Assembly (NCBI GenBank): GCA_029250665.1
Contig: JAQXEV010000029.1
Location: forward strand, 1-44,356
DNA: 44,356 nucleotides
Origin: Candidatus Thalassarchaeaceae archaeon
GTDB lineage: Archaea > Thermoplasmatota > Poseidoniia > Poseidoniales > Thalassarchaeaceae
Direction: 5' to 3'
The notes beneath the pieces are model-generated. The model was not told the DNA's origin. It searched no databases and worked only from the letters and a program-made list of their open reading frames with translations. The first letter of the stretch is position 1, and each line of letters opens with the position of its first letter. Position numbers and translations under genes: made by a program. Below are positions 1 through 9,432 of this stretch, one piece after another.

Positions 1-16
1 GTGCTGGCTGTATATA

Positions 17-469
17 TCACTCTGAATCTCTGTCGTAAGGCACGATATTCTGCCATTCCGAGGCGTCAGAGCGAGCAACGATCGCCTCGACCCAATCGCT
101 ATCTGAGCAATTGAATACCTCATGCGGCAGTCCTGGTTCGATGTAGAACATATCACCCGCGCTATGGACAACAGACTTCCTACAACCCGGCCCGAATTCG
201 TGTCGGACTGCCCCCTTGAGTAGGAAAACCATGACGTCGAAATCGACATGGATATGGGCCTTGGCAACCCCACCAGGGGGGATGAAGGCCTTGTTCATCG
301 AGAGTTTTGTCGCAGGTGTGTTCTTTCCTGATAGGCCTGCGCCGTATTCGATATTATTCCAACCACGGACCTTGTCAATATCGCGTAGGCCGTGTATCCC
401 ACCCGCATCATCGATGAATTTCGCTAGGTCTACCTGTTCTCCAGTCAGTGTGAGTTCTTCTTCACTCAT
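17..469 (-). CDS. Cupin-domain protein
   Basis: ORF 17..487 (-); HIHVDFDVMVFLLKGAVRHEFG...GDMFYIEPGLPHEVFN matches the two cupin motifs; start placed at MSEEEL. Confidence 0.85.
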   Translation of the reverse strand: MSEEELTLTGEQVDLAKFIDDAGGIHGLRDIDKVRGWNNIEYGAGLSGKNTPATKLSMNKAFIPPGGVAKAHIHVDFDVMVFLLKGAVRHEFGPGCRKSVVHSAGDMFYIEPGLPHEVFNCSDSDWVEAIVARSDASEWQNIVPYDRDSE

Positions 470-616
470 GTGAATCTCCAATACCATCCCGATGGCATAA
501 TGATTTCAACTCATTCCATCGACGATTCCTAACACTGAGCCCAAGTGGAGCCCCATGCTCCGTCGGTCAACGCTAAAAGGGGGAGGTGGCTCGGCCGCGT
601 CGCTGAGGGTTAAGAA

Positions 617-784
617 ATGGCAGCAAGAGCAGACATATGTACCTCCTCCGGTCTTCCTCTCGTCGAGAGTAAGAGCACCGCTTTCCCATGCCCAGAGTGT
701 GGAGAGGCGATAGGTCGAAGCGAGAGATGTCGAGTTCAGGCAGTCAAGTATGTCTGTCCCGCATGCGCGTTTGAGGGACCTTGA
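617..784 (+). CDS. Small zinc-ribbon protein (55 aa) upstream of aEF1B
   Basis: Own translation: MAARADICTSSGLPLVESKSTAFPCPECGEAIGRSERCRVQAVKYVCPACAFEGP*; two CPxC knuckles. A small Zn-ribbon gene next to EF-1 beta is a known archaeal arrangement. Not in the ORF track. Confidence 0.8.
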   Translation: MAARADICTSSGLPLVESKSTAFPCPECGEAIGRSERCRVQAVKYVCPACAFEGP

Positions 785-804
785 TTCCTCTGGAGTTGTT
801 CAAC

Positions 805-1071
805 ATGGGACATGTCGTTGTAAAATACAAGGTCACAATTGACCAACCGGAAGAAGGACGCCCCGACTACGAGGCAATTGCATCCACCATTTCCTCGATG
901 ACTGAGGTTCAAGCCTGCGAGATTAAGCCTCTCGCTTTCGGTATGATGTTCATCGAAGTCCAAGCCGTTCTCGGCGAAGGCGAAGGAATCGTCGATGGCT
1001 TTGAGGATGCAGTACGCGCCATCGATGATAACGTAGGTCAGATCGAAGCCCTCGAAATGGGCCGTCTCTGA
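805..1071 (+). CDS. ef1b: Translation elongation factor aEF-1 beta
   Basis: MGHVVVKYKVTIDQPE...EIKPLAFGMMFIEVQAVLGEGEGIVDGFEDAVRAIDDNVGQIEALEMGRL is typical aEF1B; start set to the internal ATG. Confidence 0.9.
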   Translation: MGHVVVKYKVTIDQPEEGRPDYEAIASTISSMTEVQACEIKPLAFGMMFIEVQAVLGEGEGIVDGFEDAVRAIDDNVGQIEALEMGRL

Positions 1072-1148
1072 ATCAGCGCCAAGAATATTCAGCGCAATCC
1101 GCGCTGGTCAAATCGAAGCATTTGATCTAGGCAAGTTTCGAACTTATG

Positions 1149-2558
1149 TCAATAATGATCGAGAGGCGAACGCATGAATTCTCGCATCAGAACAGTAGCA
1201 TAAGTTCCCGGCGGCAAAGTGAATTTGAGCCTCAAATCAGCACCCTCAGGATTCCAGCGCTCTCCCTCGTATGGGCCAGAATCCCAACGCTTAGAAGAAA
1301 ATTCCTCAGCCAGTCTAGGAGCCTCTTCGACAGTGAAATCTCGGAAAGTTACACTCAATGGACGGCGTGTTCCACTCGTCGTAAGATTCGGAATCTTTCG
1401 AACTCGCCATTCGACATCAGCGAGTTCGGTTGTCACCAGTGCCGCCGCCTCTACTAGGCCCGGCTCACCCTCGGCCATCCTCGAGTTCTGTCCGGGCAAA
1501 GGACCTGTGACGGACAGGCGGCCCAAACGACAATTACGTCGACAGCGCTCAAGATTTGTCTCGGTCACGAGAGCCATCTTCGCTACATCGATTCGGCCAC
1601 TCGCCTTAACCGGTGCAACAAGGTCGCCAAGTTCAGGATCAAGCAAATCTAATCCAGCATCGAGTCTGCCCGCTAATGAGTGATTGAAAGCGAGAGATTG
1701 CAATGAATGAACCATCAGCAACTGAAGGGATGGCGGAAGAGCCCTGAAGGCCTTGATATGATTTTCTGAATCGGCTTCGAGTACCTGAAGGATACTCTTC
1801 TCGAAACCCAGATGCCCCGGGGCTATCTCCAAACAAGCCGCTGCATCCTTGGTATCAAGCCACATCTTACGGAAAGTAGCGACATCCTCGGTCATCTTCG
1901 AACCTGGCATACCAACATAGAGATCGACAGCTCTCTCAAAATCACCATCGACAACTGCTCTCCCAACCTCTGGAGTCACTGGCCTTGTAGCACCGAAGCG
2001 CTGAGGTCCGATCCAATTTGGAAAGGCATCTGCGCCAAAAAGCTCGGCCATACCATCTCGAATTTCGAGAACTCGCCGCATCGCTTCCTTCGCATCGAGC
2101 GGCGAACCATCCGCTTCACAGCAACCGCGGACGGTGATGCTGAAGCGGTTGCCATCGTGATCGCTCATGCCAACTTTCTGATGAGTACGGCCGAGGATTT
2201 CAAGTTCAGAATCAGGAATATCGACCGCTTCGACCTTTTTGCGGGGGGCGTCTATCACAAGCAATTGAGTGGTGACCGCCCGCTTATCTTTCAAGCCAGA
2301 ACAAAAGATTCGATTACGATTGATTCCACAAGCTCCTGCTAACCTTCGCAGGAATCTGTTTGTTTCCCAGTTACGAAGGGTCGCGCGAACCACGGTAAAA
2401 CGACCCTTATTGTCGAGGGCAGGGGTTCTCGAGACCTCCTCCACTCGGAAGTCTTCGATTCGAACCTTGAGTAGCCCACCGATTCCAGGGTCATCATGCG
2501 CCCAACCGTGTAGTCCGAGGTGTTTCTCAATCTCTTGAGAATCGCGTGGTTCGAACAT
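1149..2558 (-). CDS. truD: tRNA pseudouridine(13) synthase TruD
   Basis: FCSGLKDKRAVTTQ, GNRFSITVRG, FPNWIGPQRFG motifs; start at MFEPRDSQE rather than the full ORF. Confidence 0.92.
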   Translation of the reverse strand: MFEPRDSQEIEKHLGLHGWAHDDPGIGGLLKVRIEDFRVEEVSRTPALDNKGRFTVVRATLRNWETNRFLRRLAGACGINRNRIFCSGLKDKRAVTTQLLVIDAPRKKVEAVDIPDSELEILGRTHQKVGMSDHDGNRFSITVRGCCEADGSPLDAKEAMRRVLEIRDGMAELFGADAFPNWIGPQRFGATRPVTPEVGRAVVDGDFERAVDLYVGMPGSKMTEDVATFRKMWLDTKDAAACLEIAPGHLGFEKSILQVLEADSENHIKAFRALPPSLQLLMVHSLQSLAFNHSLAGRLDAGLDLLDPELGDLVAPVKASGRIDVAKMALVTETNLERCRRNCRLGRLSVTGPLPGQNSRMAEGEPGLVEAAALVTTELADVEWRVRKIPNLTTSGTRRPLSVTFRDFTVEEAPRLAEEFSSKRWDSGPYEGERWNPEGADLRLKFTLPPGTYATVLMREFMRSPLDHY

Positions 2559-2583
2559 GGCTTGAGCCAATCTTCCACCGCCC

Positions 2584-2841
2584 TCAGTTGGAGAGGCCGG
2601 CGAAATCCTTCGCAATGGAGGCGCAAAGATCCTTGACAATCTTGTCCGCCTTAGCTCCCTTCTTGACTCGAACGTAAAGTTCGGGCTCATCGAGATCAGG
2701 GTGACCGGTGAAGAAATTCGCATACTCAACCTTGTCATTTTCATTCAAGCGGGACCTGAACAACTGCAAAGTTGCCTTATCCTCACCTATTAGTCGCAAT
2801 CGGAGCTCGGAGCCCTCGTTTTTGAGTACCTTTACTGGCAT
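2584..2841 (-). CDS. rpoL: DNA-directed RNA polymerase subunit L
   Basis: MPVKVLKNEGSELRLRLIGEDKATLQLFRSRLNENDKVEYANFFTGHPDLDEPELYVRVKKG; Rpb11/RpoL pattern. Confidence 0.88.
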   Translation of the reverse strand: MPVKVLKNEGSELRLRLIGEDKATLQLFRSRLNENDKVEYANFFTGHPDLDEPELYVRVKKGAKADKIVKDLCASIAKDFAGLSN

Positions 2842-2932
2842 GACGAGCGCGCGACCGGCCCTTCCCTTTTGAGGGCTTTCATCAGTTTGCTGGACCCTAA
2901 GGGTCCAATGCACTGTTTGAATTATGTAGCGG

Positions 2933-5503
2933 TTGGTGATGGGAGCGCCGATGCCCGACTCGCCTCGACTAGAGAATCGCGTCGCATCCCTGTTTGAAAA
3001 AGCGGCGCCGGGAATCGTCGTTGTGAGCATACTTCTCACTATTGTCACCGGCCTCGCACTAAGTCCATTACCTGAGTTTCAGACAGATCTTTCGGCATTT
3101 TCCCCTGATTCCGAGGCCGACGGTGCAATCGAACGTATGGAGGAGGTGATGCCTCCTTCACCGCACCGAATCTACGTCCACATAGAGCCGACTCAAGAGG
3201 GAGCGAATGTACTCGAACTCGGTGCTATTCAACAAATGCAAGCCGACCTTGAAGCCGTCAACACATTATCAGCAGCAAACGGAGACTTCGTTACAGCGCA
3301 CATCAACGCTGCTCAGATTCTGCAAGTTGCACTTGATGAGCGTGATGATCAGGCTCGCAGCCTCTCGGAATTCAATAATTGGGAAGAGCTCCTTGAGGCA
3401 GTGACCACCGATGAAGAATGTACGGACGCCATCGGCGACGACCGCGCGATTGCAACCGCTTCCTTCGCTCGCTCGGTGATGCTGCACGAGAATTTTGACC
3501 ACGAACCGATTTGCGCCTGGCTTGAAAATGGCCACCAAGGAGATCCGACTCCAACCGCATCGAGTACGATGTGGGTAATCGAAATCTCAGGTGACCTCGA
3601 TGCGGACGAAAGATTGCAGAAGGCAGTCATGCTCCGTGGCCTGATAGAAAAACAGGAGGCGGCTCCCGGATCTGCCCTCGATTACGGAGTCGTCTCGGAC
3701 GATTTGGTGAGCAATGACATCAATGAGTCGACCCTCGATAATCTCGTCTGGTTGCTCATTCTCTCCATCTGCATCGTAGTTCTGGTCCTCGCCGTCGCCT
3801 TCCGCTCGGCGATGATGGTCGCGGCCCCACTCCTCGGTCTATCGGCCGCTCTGGTCTGGACTTACGGTACGATGGCTCTAGCCGGCTCTGAGTTCTCAAT
3901 CCTCGAAGTCGCAGTCGCGCCGGTAGTTTTGGGACTTGGAATAGATTACTCGATACATCTGCAACGGGCTTACGAGAAAGCGAGAGAAAAGGCATCGAGT
4001 CCCGCTTTGGCGTGGGTTCGATCCTTCTCGATTTTGCGGCTCGCGCTGACACTTTCGGTAATAACAACCGCCTTTGCTTTCTTGGCAAACTTCCTTTCAC
4101 CTCTACCTCCACTCAAGTCCTTCGGCGTCACTTTGGCTCTAGGTGTGGTTTCAGCCTTCATCGCCAGCACAGTGACTGTTGGTGCGTTGCACGTAGTGGC
4201 GGACAAGACCAACGGAATTGGTAGCCGACGTTCGCTGCAATTGGATGGCTTCGCGAACTTCGCTACCGAATTCCAACGCAGGCACACCGCATTGATTCTG
4301 CTGGCCGTGGTGGGATTGACTCTGTCTTCTGTAGTTATTTCAGTGGGACAATTGGACACGAAGTTTGAGCTGACCGATTTCCTTGGTGAGGAGATGGAGG
4401 TCATTGATGTTCGAAATTCGATGTATGACTCGTACGAAGTCGAGGCTCTCAAATCGGTCGACATTATCATCGAACCATCGGCTGGGATGGATGCTCTAAC
4501 TGGTGAACGGGACCTGTTAATTCAGCTTGAACGACTCGATAATCGGCTAGCGTGGACTACGAATGTCGTCACCCCTGAAGGCACATCGACTCCGCGGCCA
4601 TCTTACGATGGATTGTATCCAATTCTACGTGATGCGATTGAGGCCGATACGACATTCGGCGAAATACACCACATCGGAGTCTTCGATGGAGCCGTCGGCA
4701 TCACCGATGGATTCGCCGAAGGCGACTTGGCTCTAGCTATCGACTCATTGCTTGCAAACGACACCATCGGTGAGCCGATACGAGGTCAGAGCTGGGGTGA
4801 ACGTACAGCGATGCACGTGGCTTTGACAAAGGATGGCAATGCACTGAAATTCCTTAGGATGCGTGTAGATGTTACCGCTCAGAATAGTGAAGAAACTGCT
4901 GGTTTGGTTGAGCAATTCAAGGAATTTGAGGGTGATTTGGAGGCTGCAACCGGAGCTCGAGTTCATCTCAGTGGCGATTTAATCCTAGTTCACAATGTAC
5001 TGTCAGGATTGGTTCTTTCCCAAATCGAATCGACCGCGTTCAGCCTTGCTGTCTCTCTTGTCGTGCTGGTTGCACTTACCCGACGTATCGGACCTTCGCT
5101 GGTGGTTATCCTACCCGTTGGCCTTGCTGGAACTTGGGTTGTCGGCGCGATGGCCGTGCTAGACATCAATTGGAATGTTCTGACTGTGATGATTACCGCA
5201 CTTACGATAGGACTCGGAATTGATTACTCGATTCACGTTTGGCGACGATTCGAGGCAAATCGTGATTCTGGCATGGGGACTTGGGCAGCGATGCGTGACA
5301 TGTACTCGACTACCGGTGCATCGCTGATTATGTCCGCTGGCACCACGATCTGTGGATTCATGGTACTGCTTCTCTCACCTGTTCCGGTAATCCAAGACTT
5401 CGGATTAGTCAGTTCTATTTCGGTAGCTTTCTCACTTGTTCTGGCTCTACTGGTACTCCCTGGACTCTTAGCGGCAGAGGTTCGAACATCGAACGAGAAC
5501 TGA
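2933..5503 (+). CDS. RND/MMPL superfamily membrane transporter
   Basis: 856 aa with two homologous TM halves, each containing LGIDYSIH (VVLGLGIDYSIHLQRAYEKAR and LTIGLGIDYSIHVWRRFEANR). Start could be the ATG at 2951. Confidence 0.88.
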   Translation: MVMGAPMPDSPRLENRVASLFEKAAPGIVVVSILLTIVTGLALSPLPEFQTDLSAFSPDSEADGAIERMEEVMPPSPHRIYVHIEPTQEGANVLELGAIQQMQADLEAVNTLSAANGDFVTAHINAAQILQVALDERDDQARSLSEFNNWEELLEAVTTDEECTDAIGDDRAIATASFARSVMLHENFDHEPICAWLENGHQGDPTPTASSTMWVIEISGDLDADERLQKAVMLRGLIEKQEAAPGSALDYGVVSDDLVSNDINESTLDNLVWLLILSICIVVLVLAVAFRSAMMVAAPLLGLSAALVWTYGTMALAGSEFSILEVAVAPVVLGLGIDYSIHLQRAYEKAREKASSPALAWVRSFSILRLALTLSVITTAFAFLANFLSPLPPLKSFGVTLALGVVSAFIASTVTVGALHVVADKTNGIGSRRSLQLDGFANFATEFQRRHTALILLAVVGLTLSSVVISVGQLDTKFELTDFLGEEMEVIDVRNSMYDSYEVEALKSVDIIIEPSAGMDALTGERDLLIQLERLDNRLAWTTNVVTPEGTSTPRPSYDGLYPILRDAIEADTTFGEIHHIGVFDGAVGITDGFAEGDLALAIDSLLANDTIGEPIRGQSWGERTAMHVALTKDGNALKFLRMRVDVTAQNSEETAGLVEQFKEFEGDLEAATGARVHLSGDLILVHNVLSGLVLSQIESTAFSLAVSLVVLVALTRRIGPSLVVILPVGLAGTWVVGAMAVLDINWNVLTVMITALTIGLGIDYSIHVWRRFEANRDSGMGTWAAMRDMYSTTGASLIMSAGTTICGFMVLLLSPVPVIQDFGLVSSISVAFSLVLALLVLPGLLAAEVRTSNEN

Positions 5504-5556
5504 TTCCTACCCAATCCTGTGTGCTCAAGTTACCCAAGGATAAGGCACAAGATCGG

Positions 5557-6222
5557 TTATTGTGCAGCGCGGTCAATCGCTGAAGATACGCGCTGCATAT
5601 CGAGTCCTTGTTCACGCGCGACCAGAGCGAGTGCCATCCAAAGTGTGACGGGTCCGAGAGCTCGACGTTTGCGCTGAGCACGACGGACGACTTCCTTATT
5701 CTCAAGACCTGATTCGCGTGCGATTATATCGATTAGCACCGGAATACTTCCTTCCGCCCTGTCAACAGGGTGTGCCTGACGGGTTGCTTGTTCAGATGAA
5801 GAACCGGGACTTTGTTTGGTTACCACCGGACGAGCAAAACTCCTTTCATCAGACCTCTTTTTTGCCGTTGGCTCGGACCTCGTACTCACCAGTGGCTTTG
5901 AGAAAGTTGGATTTTGTTGCGAGGCTATCGGCGAGGGTCGCGCCTCGCAAGATGGAGGATTTAACATTCGACGAGTGATTGGACGCCAGCCGAGACCTGG
6001 AATTGACAACTCGACGCCGGGTGCGAGACTCAATCCACCATCATCAGTAGCCAGCCAACCAGCCGCGCCCAAGGCGTCGACAATCCGCTCAGCGTCTTCA
6101 GGAGAAAACCACTGCATTTCTAGGGACCACAAGCGGATTACATCGGCGCGAGAGACGCCTGAGTCGCCCATTCCCTCGAAGATTGTGAAAAGCAGTCGAG
6201 AGATGTCGGTCTGCTCGCTCAT
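5557..6222 (-). CDS. DUF2240-family archaeal protein
   Basis: 221 aa; N-terminal MSEQTDISRLLFTIFEGMGDSGVSRADVIRLWSLEMQWFSPEDAERIVDALGAAGWL and C-terminal helical segment resemble DUF2240; family call from memory. Confidence 0.65.
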   Translation of the reverse strand: MSEQTDISRLLFTIFEGMGDSGVSRADVIRLWSLEMQWFSPEDAERIVDALGAAGWLATDDGGLSLAPGVELSIPGLGWRPITRRMLNPPSCEARPSPIASQQNPTFSKPLVSTRSEPTAKKRSDERSFARPVVTKQSPGSSSEQATRQAHPVDRAEGSIPVLIDIIARESGLENKEVVRRAQRKRRALGPVTLWMALALVAREQGLDMQRVSSAIDRAAQ

Positions 6223-6413
6223 GTTCTCCCCTTGACTCTGTTAGTGTTACTCCGCTTGAGGCTTACCCGTCCACTAAGTCCGTGGCTCCTTACTCAACAA
6301 TCCTCACCAGCCCAAATTCCACTGAATTGAAAACGATTAGTTTTCGGCGGAATGTCGATTTGCGAATTGGTTACAAAAACGAGAACGCGAGAGCAGTCGG
6401 TTGAAGAAGCACC

Positions 6414-7730
6414 GTGTACTCCGGCCCCATCGATATGGCCCGAGATTACATCGCTCGCGACCCCAAAACAGGGCGTCCGATCAGCCAACGCCGGAAGGCA
6501 AAACAGGCTGATATTCGCTCGATGTTGCCTGCGGGTGGAGTATGGGAACGCATCCCCCGCAGGGATATTATCTCCCTCGCTTCAGGCGAGGTGAAGTTGG
6601 TTGAAATCCCTCGCTCCGAAGGTGGTGGATTAGCTCGTAGGATTGATGGAATCCTCGCTTTGAATAGAGTATTTGGAACGAGTGTACCGGCAGCTCACCT
6701 AGTGCTGTGCGAGGCACTCGACGACGACGAGGGAGTAATCAGAATCGCTGCACTGAATGCCATGCCCTCGTTCGCAATCAAGAAGCATGATGATCTGTTC
6801 ATGTATCTCTCAGACCGGTTGCTGGAGGATAACCAGCACGTACGCGAAGCCGCCCGAGTCTGTCTGCGCAAAGTCGCACCCGTATTCCCATCCGGATGCG
6901 AGGAAATACTTCGTCGCGAACTGCGCAACGATAGAAAGCAACATCGAGACGATGCCTTCGCCACCCTTCAAGACACGGCGAAGAACTGGGTCGAGACTGG
7001 TTGTCTTCACCTTGACGAATTGATTCGCGAGGAAGATGTTGATCTAAGGCGGCGCGCAGCGAAGATTCTCCGGACCATCACTGCCAAAGGCGGCGCGACC
7101 GGTTGGGACCTGATTACCTGGTCGCTACAAGACGAAGATTCGCAAGTTCGCCGTTATGCTTCGGCCTGCCTTCCTGCATTGGCCAACTCAGAATCTCGTG
7201 TAGCTGCAATCCTTGTAGAATCCTCGATGTTTGACGAGGACACAGGTGTGCGCAAGAACATCATTCGCACGCTCAAAACTCTAGACATGCAGAACCCACG
7301 CGTATCCCAACTAATTCAGGACGGTGCCCGAGACAGAGACCCTGTACTGCGCAAGGCCTGTATCGATCAACTCTCGATAATTCTGAGCGGCGAGCGCCTA
7401 CGCGAAGTGGCTGCTGAGTTGTTGAGACAAGAAACGCTACCAGAATTGAGAACAAGACTCGAGAGGCTTGCCAGAGACGTCGACTGGGAGGGAACTGAAG
7501 AGGAGAAGAATCGATCCCTAGCTCCTCTGGATAAGATTCCAGAGGAATTTGTCGAACAACCAGCTCCTGGAGTCCCCCCTACACCCACTCTAGAGGATGA
7601 ATTAGGAACCCCACCGAGAGGCACGAGCACCTCCACACCACGTAGTGGTGAGGCGGAGCCCATCCGTGAAGGTCATAAACAGGAGTCAGGTCGGCGGGCC
7701 GCGAGGAATGAAGATGAGCGAGACTTTTGA
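6414..7730 (+). CDS. HEAT-repeat protein with disordered Pro-rich C-terminus
   Basis: 438 aa with recurring HEAT-like helices (DDDEGVIRIAALNAMPSF, DNQHVREAARVCLRKV, EDVDLRRRAAKILRTI, EDSQVRRYASACLPAL, EDTGVRKNIIRTLKTL, DRDPVLRKACIDQLS). Start may be MARDYI at 6435. Confidence 0.82.
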   Translation: MYSGPIDMARDYIARDPKTGRPISQRRKAKQADIRSMLPAGGVWERIPRRDIISLASGEVKLVEIPRSEGGGLARRIDGILALNRVFGTSVPAAHLVLCEALDDDEGVIRIAALNAMPSFAIKKHDDLFMYLSDRLLEDNQHVREAARVCLRKVAPVFPSGCEEILRRELRNDRKQHRDDAFATLQDTAKNWVETGCLHLDELIREEDVDLRRRAAKILRTITAKGGATGWDLITWSLQDEDSQVRRYASACLPALANSESRVAAILVESSMFDEDTGVRKNIIRTLKTLDMQNPRVSQLIQDGARDRDPVLRKACIDQLSIILSGERLREVAAELLRQETLPELRTRLERLARDVDWEGTEEEKNRSLAPLDKIPEEFVEQPAPGVPPTPTLEDELGTPPRGTSTSTPRSGEAEPIREGHKQESGRRAARNEDERDF

Positions 7731-7998
7731 CGAGAAGCTTGAGCAATTCGAGCGGCTCTGGGACGGCGTCACGCCGAAAGGGATCAACCGTACCAAATCC
7801 CTGAAGTTCCGCCAGTACATGCGCCAACACGTACTCCAGAAGTACCACAAGAGGCGTAAGGAACAATTCTCGAGCGCTGACAAGGGACATTACAACCACA
7901 GCTTCTCGAGCAAGGACCAGTATCTCACTAAGGAGAACTGCCGAAAGTACTGGATGGGAGAACTACAGAAGGAAATCAGCGATTCTGAGTCCTTCTGA
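7708..7998 (+). CDS. Hypothetical small charged protein
   Basis: MKMSETFDEKLEQFERLWDGVTPKGINRTKSLKFRQYMRQHVLQKYHKRRKEQF...; overlaps the stop of the HEAT gene and precedes the helicase, consistent with an operon. Confidence 0.7.
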   Translation: MKMSETFDEKLEQFERLWDGVTPKGINRTKSLKFRQYMRQHVLQKYHKRRKEQFSSADKGHYNHSFSSKDQYLTKENCRKYWMGELQKEISDSESF

Positions 7999-8007
7999 GG
8001 CGATGGA

Positions 8008-9432
8008 ATGAGTTCAGCCCCTACGGAATTCACAGATTGGGACCTCGATGAGGCTATCGCGTCAGCTATCGCTGGCAAGGGGTGGACTACTCCTACCGAA
8101 ATTCAAGTCGAAGCGATTCCAATTGCTCGCCAAGGTCGAGACGTGGTCGGACAGGCTCGTACCGGCAGCGGCAAAACCGCTGCCTTCGGAATTCCAATTA
8201 TCGAAAAATGTGAGGCGACCGGGACGCCTCAAGCAATCATTCTCTGCCCCACCCGCGAACTCGCGGTGCAGGTCGCCGAGGAGATCAGTTGGGTTCAGGG
8301 AGATTCGGGACTTGCCATTCAGACTGTTTACGGAGGCACCGATATCGAGAAGCAAGCCAAGGAATTGGATGCCGGTGCAGATATCATCGTTGGAACTCCT
8401 GGCCGCGTCATCGATATGTCGAAACGCGGCCATCTCAAACTTGGCAACATCACTCATTTCTGCTTGGATGAGGCCGACCGAATGCTCGACATGGGATTCT
8501 TCCCAGACGTGCTTTGGATATTCGACCAAATGCCCGCGCGTGAGCAGACACTCTTGTTCAGCGCCACCTTCCCACAGGAAGTTCTCGACGCGGCTGAGGA
8601 ATTCATGCACGAACCTGTCTTCGTGATGAGCGACGATCTTGAGGTCGAAGTCCCCGAAATTGACCAATTCGCTGTTCGCATCGGACGAGGCAACAAACTC
8701 TGGGTTCTCGGTCGACTCATCGCCAATATGGATGATAACGATCAGATGCTCATCTTCACCAATACCAAGCGCATGGTTGAATTGCTCGAAGAACGCTTGG
8801 GCAAATTCGGCATGAAAGCAACCGGAATGCACGGCGACAAGGCTCAGAATCGTCGTGAAAAGATTCTCGATTCGCTCCGTGATGGTACAACGAAAATCGT
8901 TGTAGCAACCGATGTTGCAGCACGTGGAATCGATGTCGACGGAATCACCTATGTGGTCAATTACGACCTTCCTGATGATACTGAATCCTACGTACACCGT
9001 ATCGGCCGTACTGGCAGGATGGGTCGCTCTGGACAAGCCTGGTCTCTCGTCTCCAAGGAGGACATCGGCGCACTGGACAAGATTTCCAACACTTGGAATC
9101 TTGAAATTCCTTACGTCGAAGCACCTGCACTTCCAGAGGGAATGACCCGCGATCCTGTGCGCAAGCGGGAAGACTGGTCAGAAGTCACCGACCCATTCGG
9201 GATGGTCAACGTCTCTCTGGAAATCGGAAGGGGTGCGGCAACAAAGCGCTCGCTGGCTGACTGGATTGTCAACGAAGCACGTATCCCTGAGATTGCTCTG
9301 GGCGAAATAGCGATGGAAGAGAGTTCCTCAACCGTACAGATTCACGTAGACAAGGCCGCTTACGTGATAGATGTCATCAAGAAGCGTGAATTCGATGGAA
9401 GTTCGTTGAACCCCACCATCATCGGAGCATGA
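8008..9432 (+). CDS. DEAD-box RNA helicase with DbpA-like C-terminal RNA-binding domain
   Basis: ARTGSGKTAA, LDEADRMLDMGF, LLFSATFP, ATDVAARGIDVDGI, YVHRIGRTGRMGRSG motifs; C-terminus GMVNVSLEIGRGAATKRSLADWIVNEARIPEIALGEIAMEESSSTVQIHVDKAAYVIDVIKKREFDG resembles the DbpA RNA-binding fold. Confidence 0.93.
   Translation: MSSAPTEFTDWDLDEAIASAIAGKGWTTPTEIQVEAIPIARQGRDVVGQARTGSGKTAAFGIPIIEKCEATGTPQAIILCPTRELAVQVAEEISWVQGDSGLAIQTVYGGTDIEKQAKELDAGADIIVGTPGRVIDMSKRGHLKLGNITHFCLDEADRMLDMGFFPDVLWIFDQMPAREQTLLFSATFPQEVLDAAEEFMHEPVFVMSDDLEVEVPEIDQFAVRIGRGNKLWVLGRLIANMDDNDQMLIFTNTKRMVELLEERLGKFGMKATGMHGDKAQNRREKILDSLRDGTTKIVVATDVAARGIDVDGITYVVNYDLPDDTESYVHRIGRTGRMGRSGQAWSLVSKEDIGALDKISNTWNLEIPYVEAPALPEGMTRDPVRKREDWSEVTDPFGMVNVSLEIGRGAATKRSLADWIVNEARIPEIALGEIAMEESSSTVQIHVDKAAYVIDVIKKREFDGSSLNPTIIGA

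Noticed and set aside
1219-1683. + strand ORFs opposite truD
   Set aside because: Antisense shadow ORFs; TruD motifs are on the minus strand.
8062-9036. 324-aa minus ORF opposite the DEAD-box helicase
   Set aside because: Antisense open frame created by GC-rich third positions; the + strand frame carries all helicase motifs.
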